A DNA stretch of 20,505 bases from CAVPEW01 sp050247895 (lineage in GTDB: Bacteria > Actinomycetota > Acidimicrobiia > Acidimicrobiales > VFJN01), in assembly GCA_050247895.1 (NCBI GenBank), contig JBFWTJ010000021.1, positions 1 through 20,505 of the forward strand, written 5' to 3'. A program made the translations under genes and the position numbers. Below the pieces are notes generated by a model. It saw only the letters and a program-made list of their open reading frames with translations. It was not told where the DNA came from and ran no database searches. Shown here in pieces: positions 6,511 through 14,555 of the stretch. Within the stretch, counting starts at the first letter, position 1, and each line of letters starts with the position of its first letter.

Positions 6511-6783
6511 CGGGAGCCGGGAGCCGGGAGCCGGGAGCCGGGAGCCGGGAGCCGGGAGCCGGGAGCCGGGAGCCGGGAGCCGGGAGCCGGGAGCCGGGAG
6601 CCGGGAGCCGGGAGCCGGGAGCCGGGAGCCGGGAGCCGGNNNNNNNNNNGGAGCCGGGAGCCGGGAGCCGGGAGCCGGGAGCCGGGAGCCGGGAGCCGGG
6701 AGCCGGGAGCCGGGAGCCGGGAGCCGGGAGCCGGGAGCCGGGAGCCGGGAGCCGGGAGCCGGGAGCCGGGAGCCGGGAGCCGG
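6511..6783. repeat. Tandem heptamer array CGGGAGC, interrupted by an N gap
   Basis: The 7-base unit CGGGAGC repeats head to tail without visible variation: about 18 copies at 6511-6639 and about 19 at 6650-6783, either side of 10 Ns. The true copy number is unknown. The array fills the space between two convergent operons and ends one base before the stop codon of the minus-strand VOC gene. GGG runs recur every 7 bases on the plus strand with 4-base loops, which satisfies the G3-N4-G3 rule for G-quadruplexes many times over. Although open in all plus-strand frames, it yields only a low-complexity heptapeptide repeat and is not treated as coding. Confidence 0.95.
6640..6649. other. Assembly gap (10 Ns)
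   Basis: Ten consecutive Ns lie inside the heptamer array, in a place where short reads could not resolve the copy number. The number 10 is probably a placeholder, so the physical length of the array, and therefore of the intergenic region, is unknown. Confidence 0.98.
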
Positions 6784-6784
6784 C

Positions 6785-7324
6785 TCAGGGGCTGGGGATG
6801 CCGTTGCCCTCGCCGGTGGGCGAGCCCTTGCCGGCGAGGATGTCCTCGATGGTCAGGTCGCCCGGCGGGGCCGGGAACCCGGGCGGGGCCTGGGCCAGCT
6901 GCACCAGCACGCCCTGGGCGTCGCGGGGGTGGATGAAGACCTCGAGCCAGTTGGGGTCACCGAGGTAGAGGCCGGTGAGCGGGACGCTCCGGTCCTCCAG
7001 CAGGGCGATCGCGGCCCGCAGGTCGTTGACCTTGAAGGTCACGTGGTGGAGCCCGCCGCCGCGGCGGAAGAAGCTGTCGAAGAACGTCGAGCCGGCCAGG
7101 GGCTCCATGAGCTCGATCCGCGAGCCGTTGCCGAAGGCGAGCTGCATGGCCCGGTAGCCGATCCGCTGGTTGTCCCCGCCGTTGGCGAACACGCCGCCCA
7201 GCACGTCCCGGTAGAGCGGGAGCAGGTCGCGCAGGCGGGGTGCGGCCACCGCGCAGTGGTCGAAGACGGCGGTGATCCCGTTCTCGGACAGCGTGGCCAC
7301 GGGGTCGGGGGAAGATCCGGTCAT
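6785..7324 (-). CDS. VOC-family (glyoxalase/methylmalonyl-CoA epimerase-like) protein
   Basis: A 179-residue protein with the paired beta-alpha-beta-beta-beta modules of the vicinal oxygen chelate superfamily. FDHCAVAAPRL (21-31) opens module one and IELMEPL (70-76) closes it; GGGLHHVTFKVNDL (89-102) opens module two and FIHPRDAQGVLVQL (130-143) closes it. The pattern resembles methylmalonyl-CoA epimerase, but the metal-ligand Glu expected near the end (GVLxEL) is Gln142, so epimerase activity is uncertain. ATG 7324 has GGAGG (7338-7334) 9 bases upstream. It is the last gene of the liv operon, 31 bases after the alpha/beta hydrolase, and could rearrange or epimerise a CoA or hydroxy-acid intermediate of the same pathway (inference). 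The C-terminus is Gly/Pro-rich and ends directly at the heptamer array. Confidence 0.82.
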   Translation of the reverse strand: MTGSSPDPVATLSENGITAVFDHCAVAAPRLRDLLPLYRDVLGGVFANGGDNQRIGYRAMQLAFGNGSRIELMEPLAGSTFFDSFFRRGGGLHHVTFKVNDLRAAIALLEDRSVPLTGLYLGDPNWLEVFIHPRDAQGVLVQLAQAPPGFPAPPGDLTIEDILAGKGSPTGEGNGIPSP

Positions 7325-7355
7325 CGCGAAGCGCCTCCGGGGGGCGGGTCGGGGG

Positions 7356-8225
7356 TCAGGTCGTCGGTGGTCCCAGGACGGCCCGGCGCTCGGCCCAGTC
7401 CAGGACGGTGGCGGCCAGCTCGGGCCGGGTCCGGCCGTAGTAGTGGTCGTCGTCGACGACCACGAGCTCGGCGTCGGGCAGGGCGGCGGCGATCTCCTCG
7501 GCCCGGCGGCGGTAGGGGCTCGGCTCCCGCCCGCCCACCGTGACCAGGACCGGCACGTCGATGGCGTGGGCCCAGCGCATCGTGTCGGCGTTGGTGCCCG
7601 GCCGCCAGGTCGACAGCACGGTGGCGGCCTCGGCCACCACGGGGACCGGTGCCGAGGACGACAGGACGATGAGGCGGTGCGGCTCGCCGGCGGCCACCGC
7701 CGCGGCGGCCCGGGCGATGTGGTGCTCGAGCGCCCCCTCGACGAACCAGCGGGCCCCGTCGTCCAGCAGCGGTGCCGGGCTGACCATGGCCAGCCCCCGG
7801 ACGTCGGCCGGCCGCTCGTCGGCCATCCAGTAGGCCACCTTGTGGCTCCCGTAGCTGTGGGCGACGACGAGGATCCGGGCCACGCCGGCGTCCCTCAGCA
7901 CGCCGGCCGCGGCGTCGAGGTCGATCGGCGCCTGCTCGAAGAGGTCGCGCATGAAGCCGATGCAGGGCTCGCCGTCGCCGAGGGTGCCCAGGTCGTGGCC
8001 GCGGGTGTTGAGCGACGCCGCCGACCAGCCCCGGCGGGCGGCGGGTTCGAGCAGGTCGTGGACCGGCGTCTTGTAGAAGTTCCCCCAGGCCCCGTGCACG
8101 GCCAGCACGCCGTCGGTGCCACCCGTGTCGACCAGGGCGCCGTGCAGCACGACGTCGTCGCGGGTGCGGGTCCGCACGAAGCGCGCCGTGGGTGCCCCCA
8201 CGCCGTCCGGCCCGCCCGGGGCCAC
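7356..8225 (-). CDS. Alpha/beta-hydrolase fold protein
   Basis: A 289-residue alpha/beta hydrolase. The oxyanion-side motif HGAWGNFY (44-51) follows the third strand, the nucleophile elbow is AHSYGS with Ser124, and a plausible catalytic His261 lies in DDDHYYGRTRPEL near the end. The elbow has Ala in place of the first Gly of G-x-S-x-G. There is no signal peptide, so it acts in the cytoplasm. GTG 8225 starts one base after the livF stop, so the hydrolase is translationally tied to the transporter. Possible roles are hydrolysis of an ester, a thioester or a ring-cleavage product of the imported compound; the sequence does not decide. A similar hydrolase placed inside a Liv operon suggests that the imported substrate may enter as an ester or conjugate (inference). 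Confidence 0.82.
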   Translation of the reverse strand: MAPGGPDGVGAPTARFVRTRTRDDVVLHGALVDTGGTDGVLAVHGAWGNFYKTPVHDLLEPAARRGWSAASLNTRGHDLGTLGDGEPCIGFMRDLFEQAPIDLDAAAGVLRDAGVARILVVAHSYGSHKVAYWMADERPADVRGLAMVSPAPLLDDGARWFVEGALEHHIARAAAAVAAGEPHRLIVLSSSAPVPVVAEAATVLSTWRPGTNADTMRWAHAIDVPVLVTVGGREPSPYRRRAEEIAAALPDAELVVVDDDHYYGRTRPELAATVLDWAERRAVLGPPTT

Positions 8226-8226
8226 C

Positions 8227-8936
<710 letters not shown>

Positions 8937-8940
<4 letters not shown>

Positions 8941-10895
8941 GCCGACGTGTCCTCCCCGTGCGACGCGCCCTCGAGGGCGACCTCCTCGATGGCGGCGTCG
9001 ATGACGTCCTCGCCCTCGCCCTCGCCGAGGTACGCCGCGATGACCGCCGGGTTGTCCCGGATCTCCGAGGGCGGGCCGTGGGCGATGACCCGCCCGAAGT
9101 CGATGACGGTGATCTCGTCGGCCAGGCGCATCACCATGTCGACGTGGTGCTCGACGAGGACCACGCCGATGCCGGACTGGCGCAGGCCGTTGATGACCTC
9201 CTCGAGCTCCTCGATCTCGCCACTGGTGAGCCCGGCGGCGGGCTCGTCCATCAGCACGAGGCGGGGGTCGATGGCGATGACCCGGGCCAGCTCGAGCAGT
9301 CGCCGCTCGCCGGGGGGCAGGTCGCCGGCCCGGTCGGCGATCCGGCCGCCGAGGCCCACCGCGCCGAGGATCTCCACGGCCCGGTCGTACTGGGCCCGCT
9401 CCTCGCGGCGGGCGCCGGGCCAGCGCACCACGTAGGCCCACAGCGACTTGGCCCGGTGCCGGTCGAGCGCCACCAGGACGTTCTCGAGGCACGACATGCC
9501 CTCGAACACGTACGGGGTCTGGAAGGTGCGGGCCAGGCCGATGCGGGCCCGGTTGACCGGCGTGGTGCCCTTGGCGTCGGTGCCGAGCAGGCCGAGGGTC
9601 CCCTGGTCGGGGGCGATGTAGCCCGAGACGGTGTTGAGGAAGGTCGTCTTGCCCGAGCCGTTGGGGCCGATGAGGGCGTGGACGGTGCCGGGCCGCACGG
9701 CGAGGTCGACCTCGTCGAGCGGGCGCACGCCGCCGTAGGACTTGCCGATGCCCACCGCGGCGAGCATGGGCGTGCCGTCGCTCTCGATGTCCCGCAGCAC
9801 CGCGGTGACGTCGGCCCGGTCGCGGGGTCGGACCTCGTCGCCCTTGGCCCGGCCCAGGAGGCGGTCCCTGACCCACCACCAGGCCGAGACCAGGCCCTGG
9901 GGGACCAGGTGGACCGAGATGAGCAGGACGATGCCGTAGACGAGCAGGCTCCACTCGCCCGACTGGTCGGTGAGCCGCTCGACCTCCAACGGGATCCGGA
10001 ACAGCAGGATGGCGCCGATGACCGGCCCGGCCAGGGTTCCGCTGCCGCCGAAGAGGACCATCAGCAGCAGGGTGATGGAGAGGTTCACCGTGAACGAGTC
10101 GGGCGCCACGAAGCCCAGCAGGGGGGCGTAGAGCGCCCCGGCCAGCCCGGCGTAGACCGACGACACGGTGAAGGCCCGCACCTTGACCACGTAGGGGTTG
10201 ATCCCCAGCGACTGGGCCGCAACCGGGTTCTCCTGGATGGCCTTCGAGCTGCGGCCGACGGGCGAGCGCAGCAGGTTGTGGGCCACGAAGTAGCCGACGA
10301 CCACGGCGATGACCAGGAGCCAGTAGAACTCGATCCCGGTGTCGACCCGGGGCGGGTTGGCGTTGAACGGCGAGGGCTCGACGATGCCCCGCAGGCCGTC
10401 GCCGCCGCCGGTCAGGGACTTCCACTCGATGGCCAGGTCCTCGGCCACGAACGCGTAGCCGATCGTCACCATCGCCAGGGTGAACACGCCGAGGCGCAGC
10501 GAGGGGATGGACAGGACGAAGCCCACCAGGCCGGTGAGCAGGCCGGCCACCGGGAAGGCCAGCCAGAAGGACCAGCCGTGGTCGACGGTGGTGATGGCCA
10601 CCGTGTAGGCGCCCAGGGCGAACAGGGCGCTGTGGCCGATCGACAGCAGCCCGGTCTGGAACAGCAGGTTCAGGCCCAGGGCACCGACGATGTAGATGAT
10701 CAGGAGCTCGGTGTTGAAGGTCTCGAACCGGTTGTCGGCGATCCGGATCTCCTGGGTGAGCGGCCAGGTCACCACGCTGGTGGTGAAGCTGACGACCTTG
10801 GCCACGATCGAGGGGCCGGCCAACAGCAGCGCCAGCATGACCAGGTGCAGGACCATGCCCCGCCGGGGGGCCTTGACCGAGGTCAGCCGTTCCAT
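8937..10895 (-). CDS. livMG: Fused LivM permease and LivG ATPase of a branched-chain-type ABC transporter
   Basis: A single 652-residue frame joins the LivM permease (about 1-340, with many hydrophobic helices, GLNLLFQTGLLSIGHSALFA and the coupling-region-like SPVGRSSKAIQENPVAAQSLGI) to a LivG ATPase (about 377-625). Walker A is GPNGSGKT (410-417). RTFQTPYVFEGMSCLENVLV is the Liv Q-loop region. Walker B is LVLMDEPAAGL with Asp550 and Glu551, and the H-loop is VEHHVDM. The ABC signature is LPPGE (526-530) instead of the Liv-like LxYGQ or LSGGQ. The linker (341-376) is charged. Such fusions are known in actinobacteria. ATG 10895 shares one base with the livH stop (TGATG). The C-terminal tail is acidic. 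There is no sign of frameshift or sequencing error. Confidence 0.93.
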
Positions 10896-11782
10896 CAGAC
10901 CGTCCTCACCGACTCGCGCCCGAAGATGCCGGCTGGCTTGATGGCCAGCATCAGCAGCAGCACGCCGAACACGATGGCGTCGCGGTAGCCCGGGCCGATG
11001 TAGTCGGCGCCGAAGGCCTCGATGATGCCCAGGCCCAGGCCGCCGAGGATGGCGCCCTTGATCTCGGGGATGCCGCCCACCGCGGCGGCGATGAACCCCT
11101 TGAGGGCGAAGGTCAGCCCGATGGTGGGGAAGGCCGCCGTCAGCGGGCCGGCGACGAAGCCGGTCAGGGCGGCCAGGGCCGAGCCGATGGCGAACGAGAC
11201 GATGGACAGGCGGGCCACCGGGATGCCCCGGAAGGCGGCGGCCTCCTGGTCCTGGGCGACGGCGCCGAGGGCCCGGCCGAGCAGGCTGCGGGTGTAGAAG
11301 GTGTGCAGGCCGATGGCGCACACGATGGCCAGCACCAGCAGGCTGACCTGGGTCGGCGAGATGAAGACCCCGTTGAGGTTCCACCGGTTGCCCGGGACGA
11401 TGTCGGGGAAGGCCCGCAGCTCGGGGCCGAAGAGCAGCGCCGCCCCGGACCGCAGCACGATGGCGAAGCCGAAGGTCGACAGGACCCAGCCGAAGGCGTC
11501 GTGGCCCCGCTTGGTCGCTGGTCGCACGGCGACGGGTTCCTCCGCGCCTCCCACGATGGCGGCGATGCCCACGGCCACGACCAGGGCGGCCAGGACCGGC
11601 CACCCACTGGCGGTGAAGAGCGACACGCCCACCATCGACCCGACCATGAACAGCTCGCCGTGGGCGAAGTTCAGGACGCCGGTCGTGGCGAAGATGACGT
11701 TGTAGCCCATGGCCAGCAGGGCGTAGATCGACCCTGCGGTCAGGCCCGCGACGATCAGGTTGAAGAAGTGGTCCAGCTCCAC
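10895..11782 (-). CDS. livH: Branched-chain-type ABC transporter permease LivH
   Basis: A 295-residue integral membrane permease with hydrophobic helices throughout. It carries the family landmarks GSIYALLAMGYNVIFATTGVLNFAHGELFMVG (split here: helix 1 about 8-27, the NFAHGE motif 38-43), RALGAVAQDQEAAAFRGI (170-187) and GFIAAAVGGIPEIKGAILGG in the C-terminal half. GTG 11782 is chosen because AGGGGG (11794-11789) lies 6 bases upstream; GTG 11788 is in frame but touches that site. It is the first gene of a five-gene minus-strand operon (livH, livMG, livF, hydrolase, VOC). Its leader is short and its promoter overlaps the shared dyad at 11817-11831, so it is probably co-regulated with the CoA ligase transcribed the other way. 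Confidence 0.94.
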   Translation of the reverse strand: MELDHFFNLIVAGLTAGSIYALLAMGYNVIFATTGVLNFAHGELFMVGSMVGVSLFTASGWPVLAALVVAVGIAAIVGGAEEPVAVRPATKRGHDAFGWVLSTFGFAIVLRSGAALLFGPELRAFPDIVPGNRWNLNGVFISPTQVSLLVLAIVCAIGLHTFYTRSLLGRALGAVAQDQEAAAFRGIPVARLSIVSFAIGSALAALTGFVAGPLTAAFPTIGLTFALKGFIAAAVGGIPEIKGAILGGLGLGIIEAFGADYIGPGYRDAIVFGVLLLMLAIKPAGIFGRESVRTV

Positions 11783-11800
11783 GGTCACCCCCCTTGCGAG

Positions 11801-11835
11801 GTGACAACCTAGAACTTGACGTCTAACGTTAGCAA
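11801..11835. promoter_or_regulatory. Divergent promoters with shared operator between livH and the CoA ligase (site D)
   Basis: Plus strand: GTGACA (11801-11806), 17-base spacer, TAACGT (11824-11829) for the ligase. Minus strand: TTGCTA (11835-11830), 18-base spacer, TAGGTT (11811-11806) for livH. The dyad TGACGTCTAACGTTA (11817-11831) covers the ligase -10 and part of the livH spacer and -35, so one bound protein could control both directions. The 10-base core CTAACGTTAG (11823-11832) is a perfect palindrome. This is the best-preserved copy of the motif seen at 3652 and 5039. Confidence 0.68.
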
Positions 11836-11902
11836 GGCGTCGTCGCGTTCCCCCGGGGGACGTGGCGGAACGGGTGAGCAGAGGTGTCAGGGGGGTCTGC
11901 AC

Positions 11903-13429
11903 GTGAACCTCGCGCAACGATTCGAGTCCACCGCCGAGCGCACGCCGGACAAGGTCGCGTTCCTGGTCGACGACGGCCCGGCCACGACCTTCGCCGAGTT
12001 CGACGCGCTGGCGTCCGAGCTGGCCGGCGGTCTGGTCGACCTCGGCGTCGAGCCCGGCGACCGGGTCGCGGTGCTGGCCGGCAGCAACGTCGAGTTCGTG
12101 GCCACGATGTGCGCCATCTGGAAGGTCGGCGCCGTCAGCGTCGCCGTGAACGCCCAGCTCGCCCCGCCCGAGGTGCTCTACCAGCTCCAGAACTCGGCCC
12201 CCCGGGTCGTGGTCGCCGAGCCCGGGCCCCTGCGGGCGCTGGTCGACGGGATCGTGGCCGAGGCCCCCTCGGTGCTCCACGTGGTCGACCTCGGCGGGCA
12301 CCGGGGTGCGCCCCGGCGGGCGATCGACCTGGCCGACGACCAGCCGGCCACGATCTTCTACACGTCGGGGACGACCGGCGTGCCCAAGGGCGCGACCCAC
12401 ACCCACCGGGCCGTGGACATCGAGGTCCGCATGGTGGTCCAGCACCTCCGCCAGACCCCCGACGACGTGTTCCTCTCCGTCCTGCCCATCTACCTGCTGT
12501 CGATCCTGCTGCTCGGCCCGCTGTGCTCGCTGCACCTGGGCGCCACCTGCCGGATCCAGCGCCGCTACGACCCCGTGGCCTTCGCCCGGGCCGTCCGCGG
12601 GGACCGCACCACCGTGATCGGCGCCAGCATCCCGATGATGTTCTCGGACCTGCTGAACCTGCCGCCGGACGAGGCCGCCGCGGTCGACCTGTCCTCGGTG
12701 CGCATCGCGTCCTGCGGCGGCTCGCCCATGCCGCCCGAGGTCCGCAAGGCGTTCGAGGAGCGCTACGACTTCCGCTTCGTCCACGCCTACGGCGGGACCG
12801 AGGGACCGGCCATGGTCTCGACCGACCCGCTCGACCGGCCCCGGAAGTTCGACTCGGTCGGCGTCGCCCTGCCCCACGTGCGCATCACCGTCGAGGACGA
12901 GGACGGCAAGGAGCTGCCCGTCGGCGAGCTGGGCGAGATCTGCACCTCGGCCTTCGAGGACGGTCCCTACGCCGGGCTCTACGAGCCGATCAGCGAGTAC
13001 TGGCAGATGCCCGAGGCCACCGCCGAGGCGCTGCGGGGCGGCAAGCTCCACTGGGGCGACCTGGGCTACCTGGACGACGACGGGTACCTGTACCTGGTCG
13101 ACCGCAAGAAGGACATGATCATCCGGGGCGGGATGAACGTGTACCCCAAGGAGCTCGAGGGCCTGCTCTACGACGACGACCGCATCGTGGAGTGCGCCGT
13201 GGTGGCGGCACCCCACGAGCGCTACGGCGAGGTGCCGGTGGCCTTCGTGCGCGTCGCGCCGGGTTCCACGGTGACCGAGGACGAGGTGAGGGCGCTGGTC
13301 GCCGAGCGCAGCGCCCCGTTCAAGCACCTCCAGGGCGTGACCTTCGTCGAGGACTTCCCCCGCAACGCGCTGGGCAAGATCCTCAAGCGGGAGCTGCGGG
13401 CCGGCGCCGCCGCCGGCCCGGTGGGCTGA
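11903..13429 (+). CDS. ANL-family acyl/aryl-CoA ligase (AMP-forming)
   Basis: A 508-residue class I adenylate-forming enzyme: it activates a carboxylic acid with ATP and joins it to CoA. The P-loop is YTSGTTGVPKG (153-163). YGGTEG (296-301) is the A5-type motif, HWGDLGY with Asp386 contacts the ribose, and RKKD (401-404) is the hinge. Lys492 in NALGKILKREL is the catalytic lysine of the C-terminal lid. All key residues are present. GTG 11903 has AGGGGGG (11889-11895) 7 bases upstream; an upstream TTG at 11816 would lie inside the promoter and is rejected. Transcribed divergently from the transporter genes, it most likely activates the imported acid for the acyl-CoA dehydrogenase and crotonases. 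Substrate class (fatty, branched, alicyclic or aromatic) cannot be read from motifs. Confidence 0.93.
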   Translation: MNLAQRFESTAERTPDKVAFLVDDGPATTFAEFDALASELAGGLVDLGVEPGDRVAVLAGSNVEFVATMCAIWKVGAVSVAVNAQLAPPEVLYQLQNSAPRVVVAEPGPLRALVDGIVAEAPSVLHVVDLGGHRGAPRRAIDLADDQPATIFYTSGTTGVPKGATHTHRAVDIEVRMVVQHLRQTPDDVFLSVLPIYLLSILLLGPLCSLHLGATCRIQRRYDPVAFARAVRGDRTTVIGASIPMMFSDLLNLPPDEAAAVDLSSVRIASCGGSPMPPEVRKAFEERYDFRFVHAYGGTEGPAMVSTDPLDRPRKFDSVGVALPHVRITVEDEDGKELPVGELGEICTSAFEDGPYAGLYEPISEYWQMPEATAEALRGGKLHWGDLGYLDDDGYLYLVDRKKDMIIRGGMNVYPKELEGLLYDDDRIVECAVVAAPHERYGEVPVAFVRVAPGSTVTEDEVRALVAERSAPFKHLQGVTFVEDFPRNALGKILKRELRAGAAAGPVG

Positions 13430-13441
13430 GGGACCGCCGGC

Positions 13442-14029
13442 TCAGGTCGGGACGATCCCGCCGACGAGGGCGGCCACGACCCGGTCGGTGATGGCCCGGG
13501 CCGACAGGCGCAGGCCCTGGGACAGGCTCGTGGTCAGCCCGCTGACCACGTAGGTCACCAGCCGGGGGTCGACCGGGTCGGTCACCTCGCCCCGGTCCCG
13601 GGCCCGTTCCAGGATGACGGCGTAGCCGTCCTCGGCCGGCTTGATGTACCGGCGGAACGTGGCCTGGAACGCCTCGCGGTCCCGCAGCAGCTCCACGGTC
13701 AGCCCGGGGATGCCCCGCACGTAGGCGGGGTGGACCATCTGGCGGATCTGGGGGCCGATGAAGTCGCGCAGGTCGCCGACCAGCGTGCCGGTGTCGGGCA
13801 CCACCAGCGGACCGGTCCCGCTGAACAGGGCGTCGGTGGCCAGGGCGAGCTTGCTCTCCCACACCCGGTAGACGAGCACCCGGTTCGACCCGGCCCGCTG
13901 GGCCACGGCGTCGATGGTCATCGAGCCGTAGCCGACCTCGGCCAGCAGCTCGCGGGTCGCCTCGAGGATGGCCTGTCGCTTCTCGAGATCGGGTGGTCGA
14001 CCCGGCCCCCGCCTGGTGGGTGACGTCAC
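13442..14029 (-). CDS. TetR/AcrR-family transcriptional regulator
   Basis: A 195-residue one-component regulator. The N-terminal helix-turn-helix spans about residues 16-62 (RQAILEATRELLAEVGYGSM, then TIDAVAQRAGSNRVLVYRVW with the recognition helix); the rest is an all-helical ligand-binding and dimer domain without recognisable similarity. An Arg/Pro-rich tail precedes the DNA-binding domain. The start is GTG 14029, with no clear ribosome binding site. A TGACGTCA palindrome (14021-14028) overlaps the start codon and equals the first half of the dyads in the left part, a hint of autoregulation. It lies convergent with the CoA ligase, 12 bases apart, and is the only regulator in the window, so it is the obvious candidate to bind the shared dyads, with a CoA thioester as possible effector (inference). 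Confidence 0.9.
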   Translation of the reverse strand: MTSPTRRGPGRPPDLEKRQAILEATRELLAEVGYGSMTIDAVAQRAGSNRVLVYRVWESKLALATDALFSGTGPLVVPDTGTLVGDLRDFIGPQIRQMVHPAYVRGIPGLTVELLRDREAFQATFRRYIKPAEDGYAVILERARDRGEVTDPVDPRLVTYVVSGLTTSLSQGLRLSARAITDRVVAALVGGIVPT

Positions 14030-14063
14030 GAGGCGCCAGCGTAAATCGGACAGAGGTGCCCGT

Positions 14064-14069
14064 TAGGGT
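14064..14069 (+). promoter_or_regulatory. -10 box, probable leaderless start of the thioesterase
   Basis: TAGGGT ends 7 bases before the ATG at 14077. This is the spacing of actinobacterial leaderless promoters, where transcription begins at the start codon. AGGG inside the same box could alternatively serve as a ribosome binding site 8 bases from the ATG. Confidence 0.45.
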
Positions 14070-14076
14070 CGAGTCG

Positions 14077-14487
14077 ATGGACATCCCCGGACCGGCCACC
14101 ACCTTCGGCTTCAACCAGGCCCTCGGGCTGGTCGTCACCGAGGTCGGTCCCGACCGCGTCGTGGCCACCCTGGAGGTGACCCCGGCCCACCACCAGCCCT
14201 TCGGCCTGGTCCACGGCGGCGTGTGGTGCGCGGCCATCGAGACCGTGACCAGCATCGGGGCCGCGGCCTGGTGGGGCGACCGGGGCCACATCGTGGGCGT
14301 GTCCAACCACACCGACTTCATCCGGGGCGTGCGCGAGGGCGCGACCACCACCGTGGCCACCCCCATCCACCAGGGCCGCTCCCAGCAGCTCTGGCTGGCC
14401 GAGGTCCGCGACGACCGGGACCGGCTCGTCGCCCGGGGCCAGGTCAGGATCCAGAACCTCGAGTCCTCCGACGGGCTCGGCCGCTGA
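14077..14487 (+). CDS. PaaI-like hotdog-fold acyl-CoA thioesterase
   Basis: A 136-residue single hotdog domain of the PaaI/4HBT group, the usual size. HHQPFGLVHGGVWCAAIET (38-56) holds the HGG motif (46-48) and the acidic catalytic candidate Glu55 on the central helix. VGVSNHTDFIRGVREG (73-88) is the typical following strand pair. It would hydrolyse an acyl- or aryl-CoA, perhaps as a release valve for stalled CoA esters, or an acyl-CoA of another pathway. It is divergent from the TetR gene with 47 bases between, so the two may share control. ATG 14077 is chosen from the -10 box and the start of the hotdog domain; an upstream in-frame ATG at 13993 would run through the TetR gene. Confidence 0.87.
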   Translation: MDIPGPATTFGFNQALGLVVTEVGPDRVVATLEVTPAHHQPFGLVHGGVWCAAIETVTSIGAAAWWGDRGHIVGVSNHTDFIRGVREGATTTVATPIHQGRSQQLWLAEVRDDRDRLVARGQVRIQNLESSDGLGR

Positions 14488-14541
14488 GCGGAGTTCGCCT
14501 TCCGGACACCCCCGCGCAATCGGTACGGCGACCGGTCCCGG

Positions 14542-14547
14542 TACCCT
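14542..14547 (+). promoter_or_regulatory. -10 box, probable leaderless start of the tyrosine phosphatase
   Basis: TACCCT lies 8 bases before the ATG at 14556, and no ribosome binding site is present between. No good -35 is visible. Confidence 0.5.
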
Positions 14548-14555
14548 GCCCGCCG

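Noticed and set aside
6511..6783. CRISPR array
   Set aside because: Units are 7 bases, contiguous and without spacers, and there are no cas genes.
6452..7543. Long plus-strand open frame through the heptamer array, encoding a Gly-Ser-Arg-Glu-Pro repeat
   Set aside because: A 7-base repeat without stops is open in every frame. The downstream half is antisense to the well-supported VOC gene and has no family features.
8958..10988. Long plus-strand open frame opposite livMG and livF
   Set aside because: Antisense shadow of high-GC genes; composition is His/Asp/Gly/Arg-rich without any domain, while the minus strand shows full transporter motifs.
11816..11902. Upstream TTG start at 11816 for the CoA ligase
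   Set aside because: It lies within the -35/-10 region and the dyad, lacks a ribosome binding site, and adds residues not found in the family; GTG 11903 has AGGGGGG at good distance.
14021..14028. TGACGTCA at the TetR start as a fifth copy of the dyad
   Set aside because: Only the first half-site matches; neither strand continues into ACGTnA. It is mentioned as a hint of autoregulation but not counted as a site.
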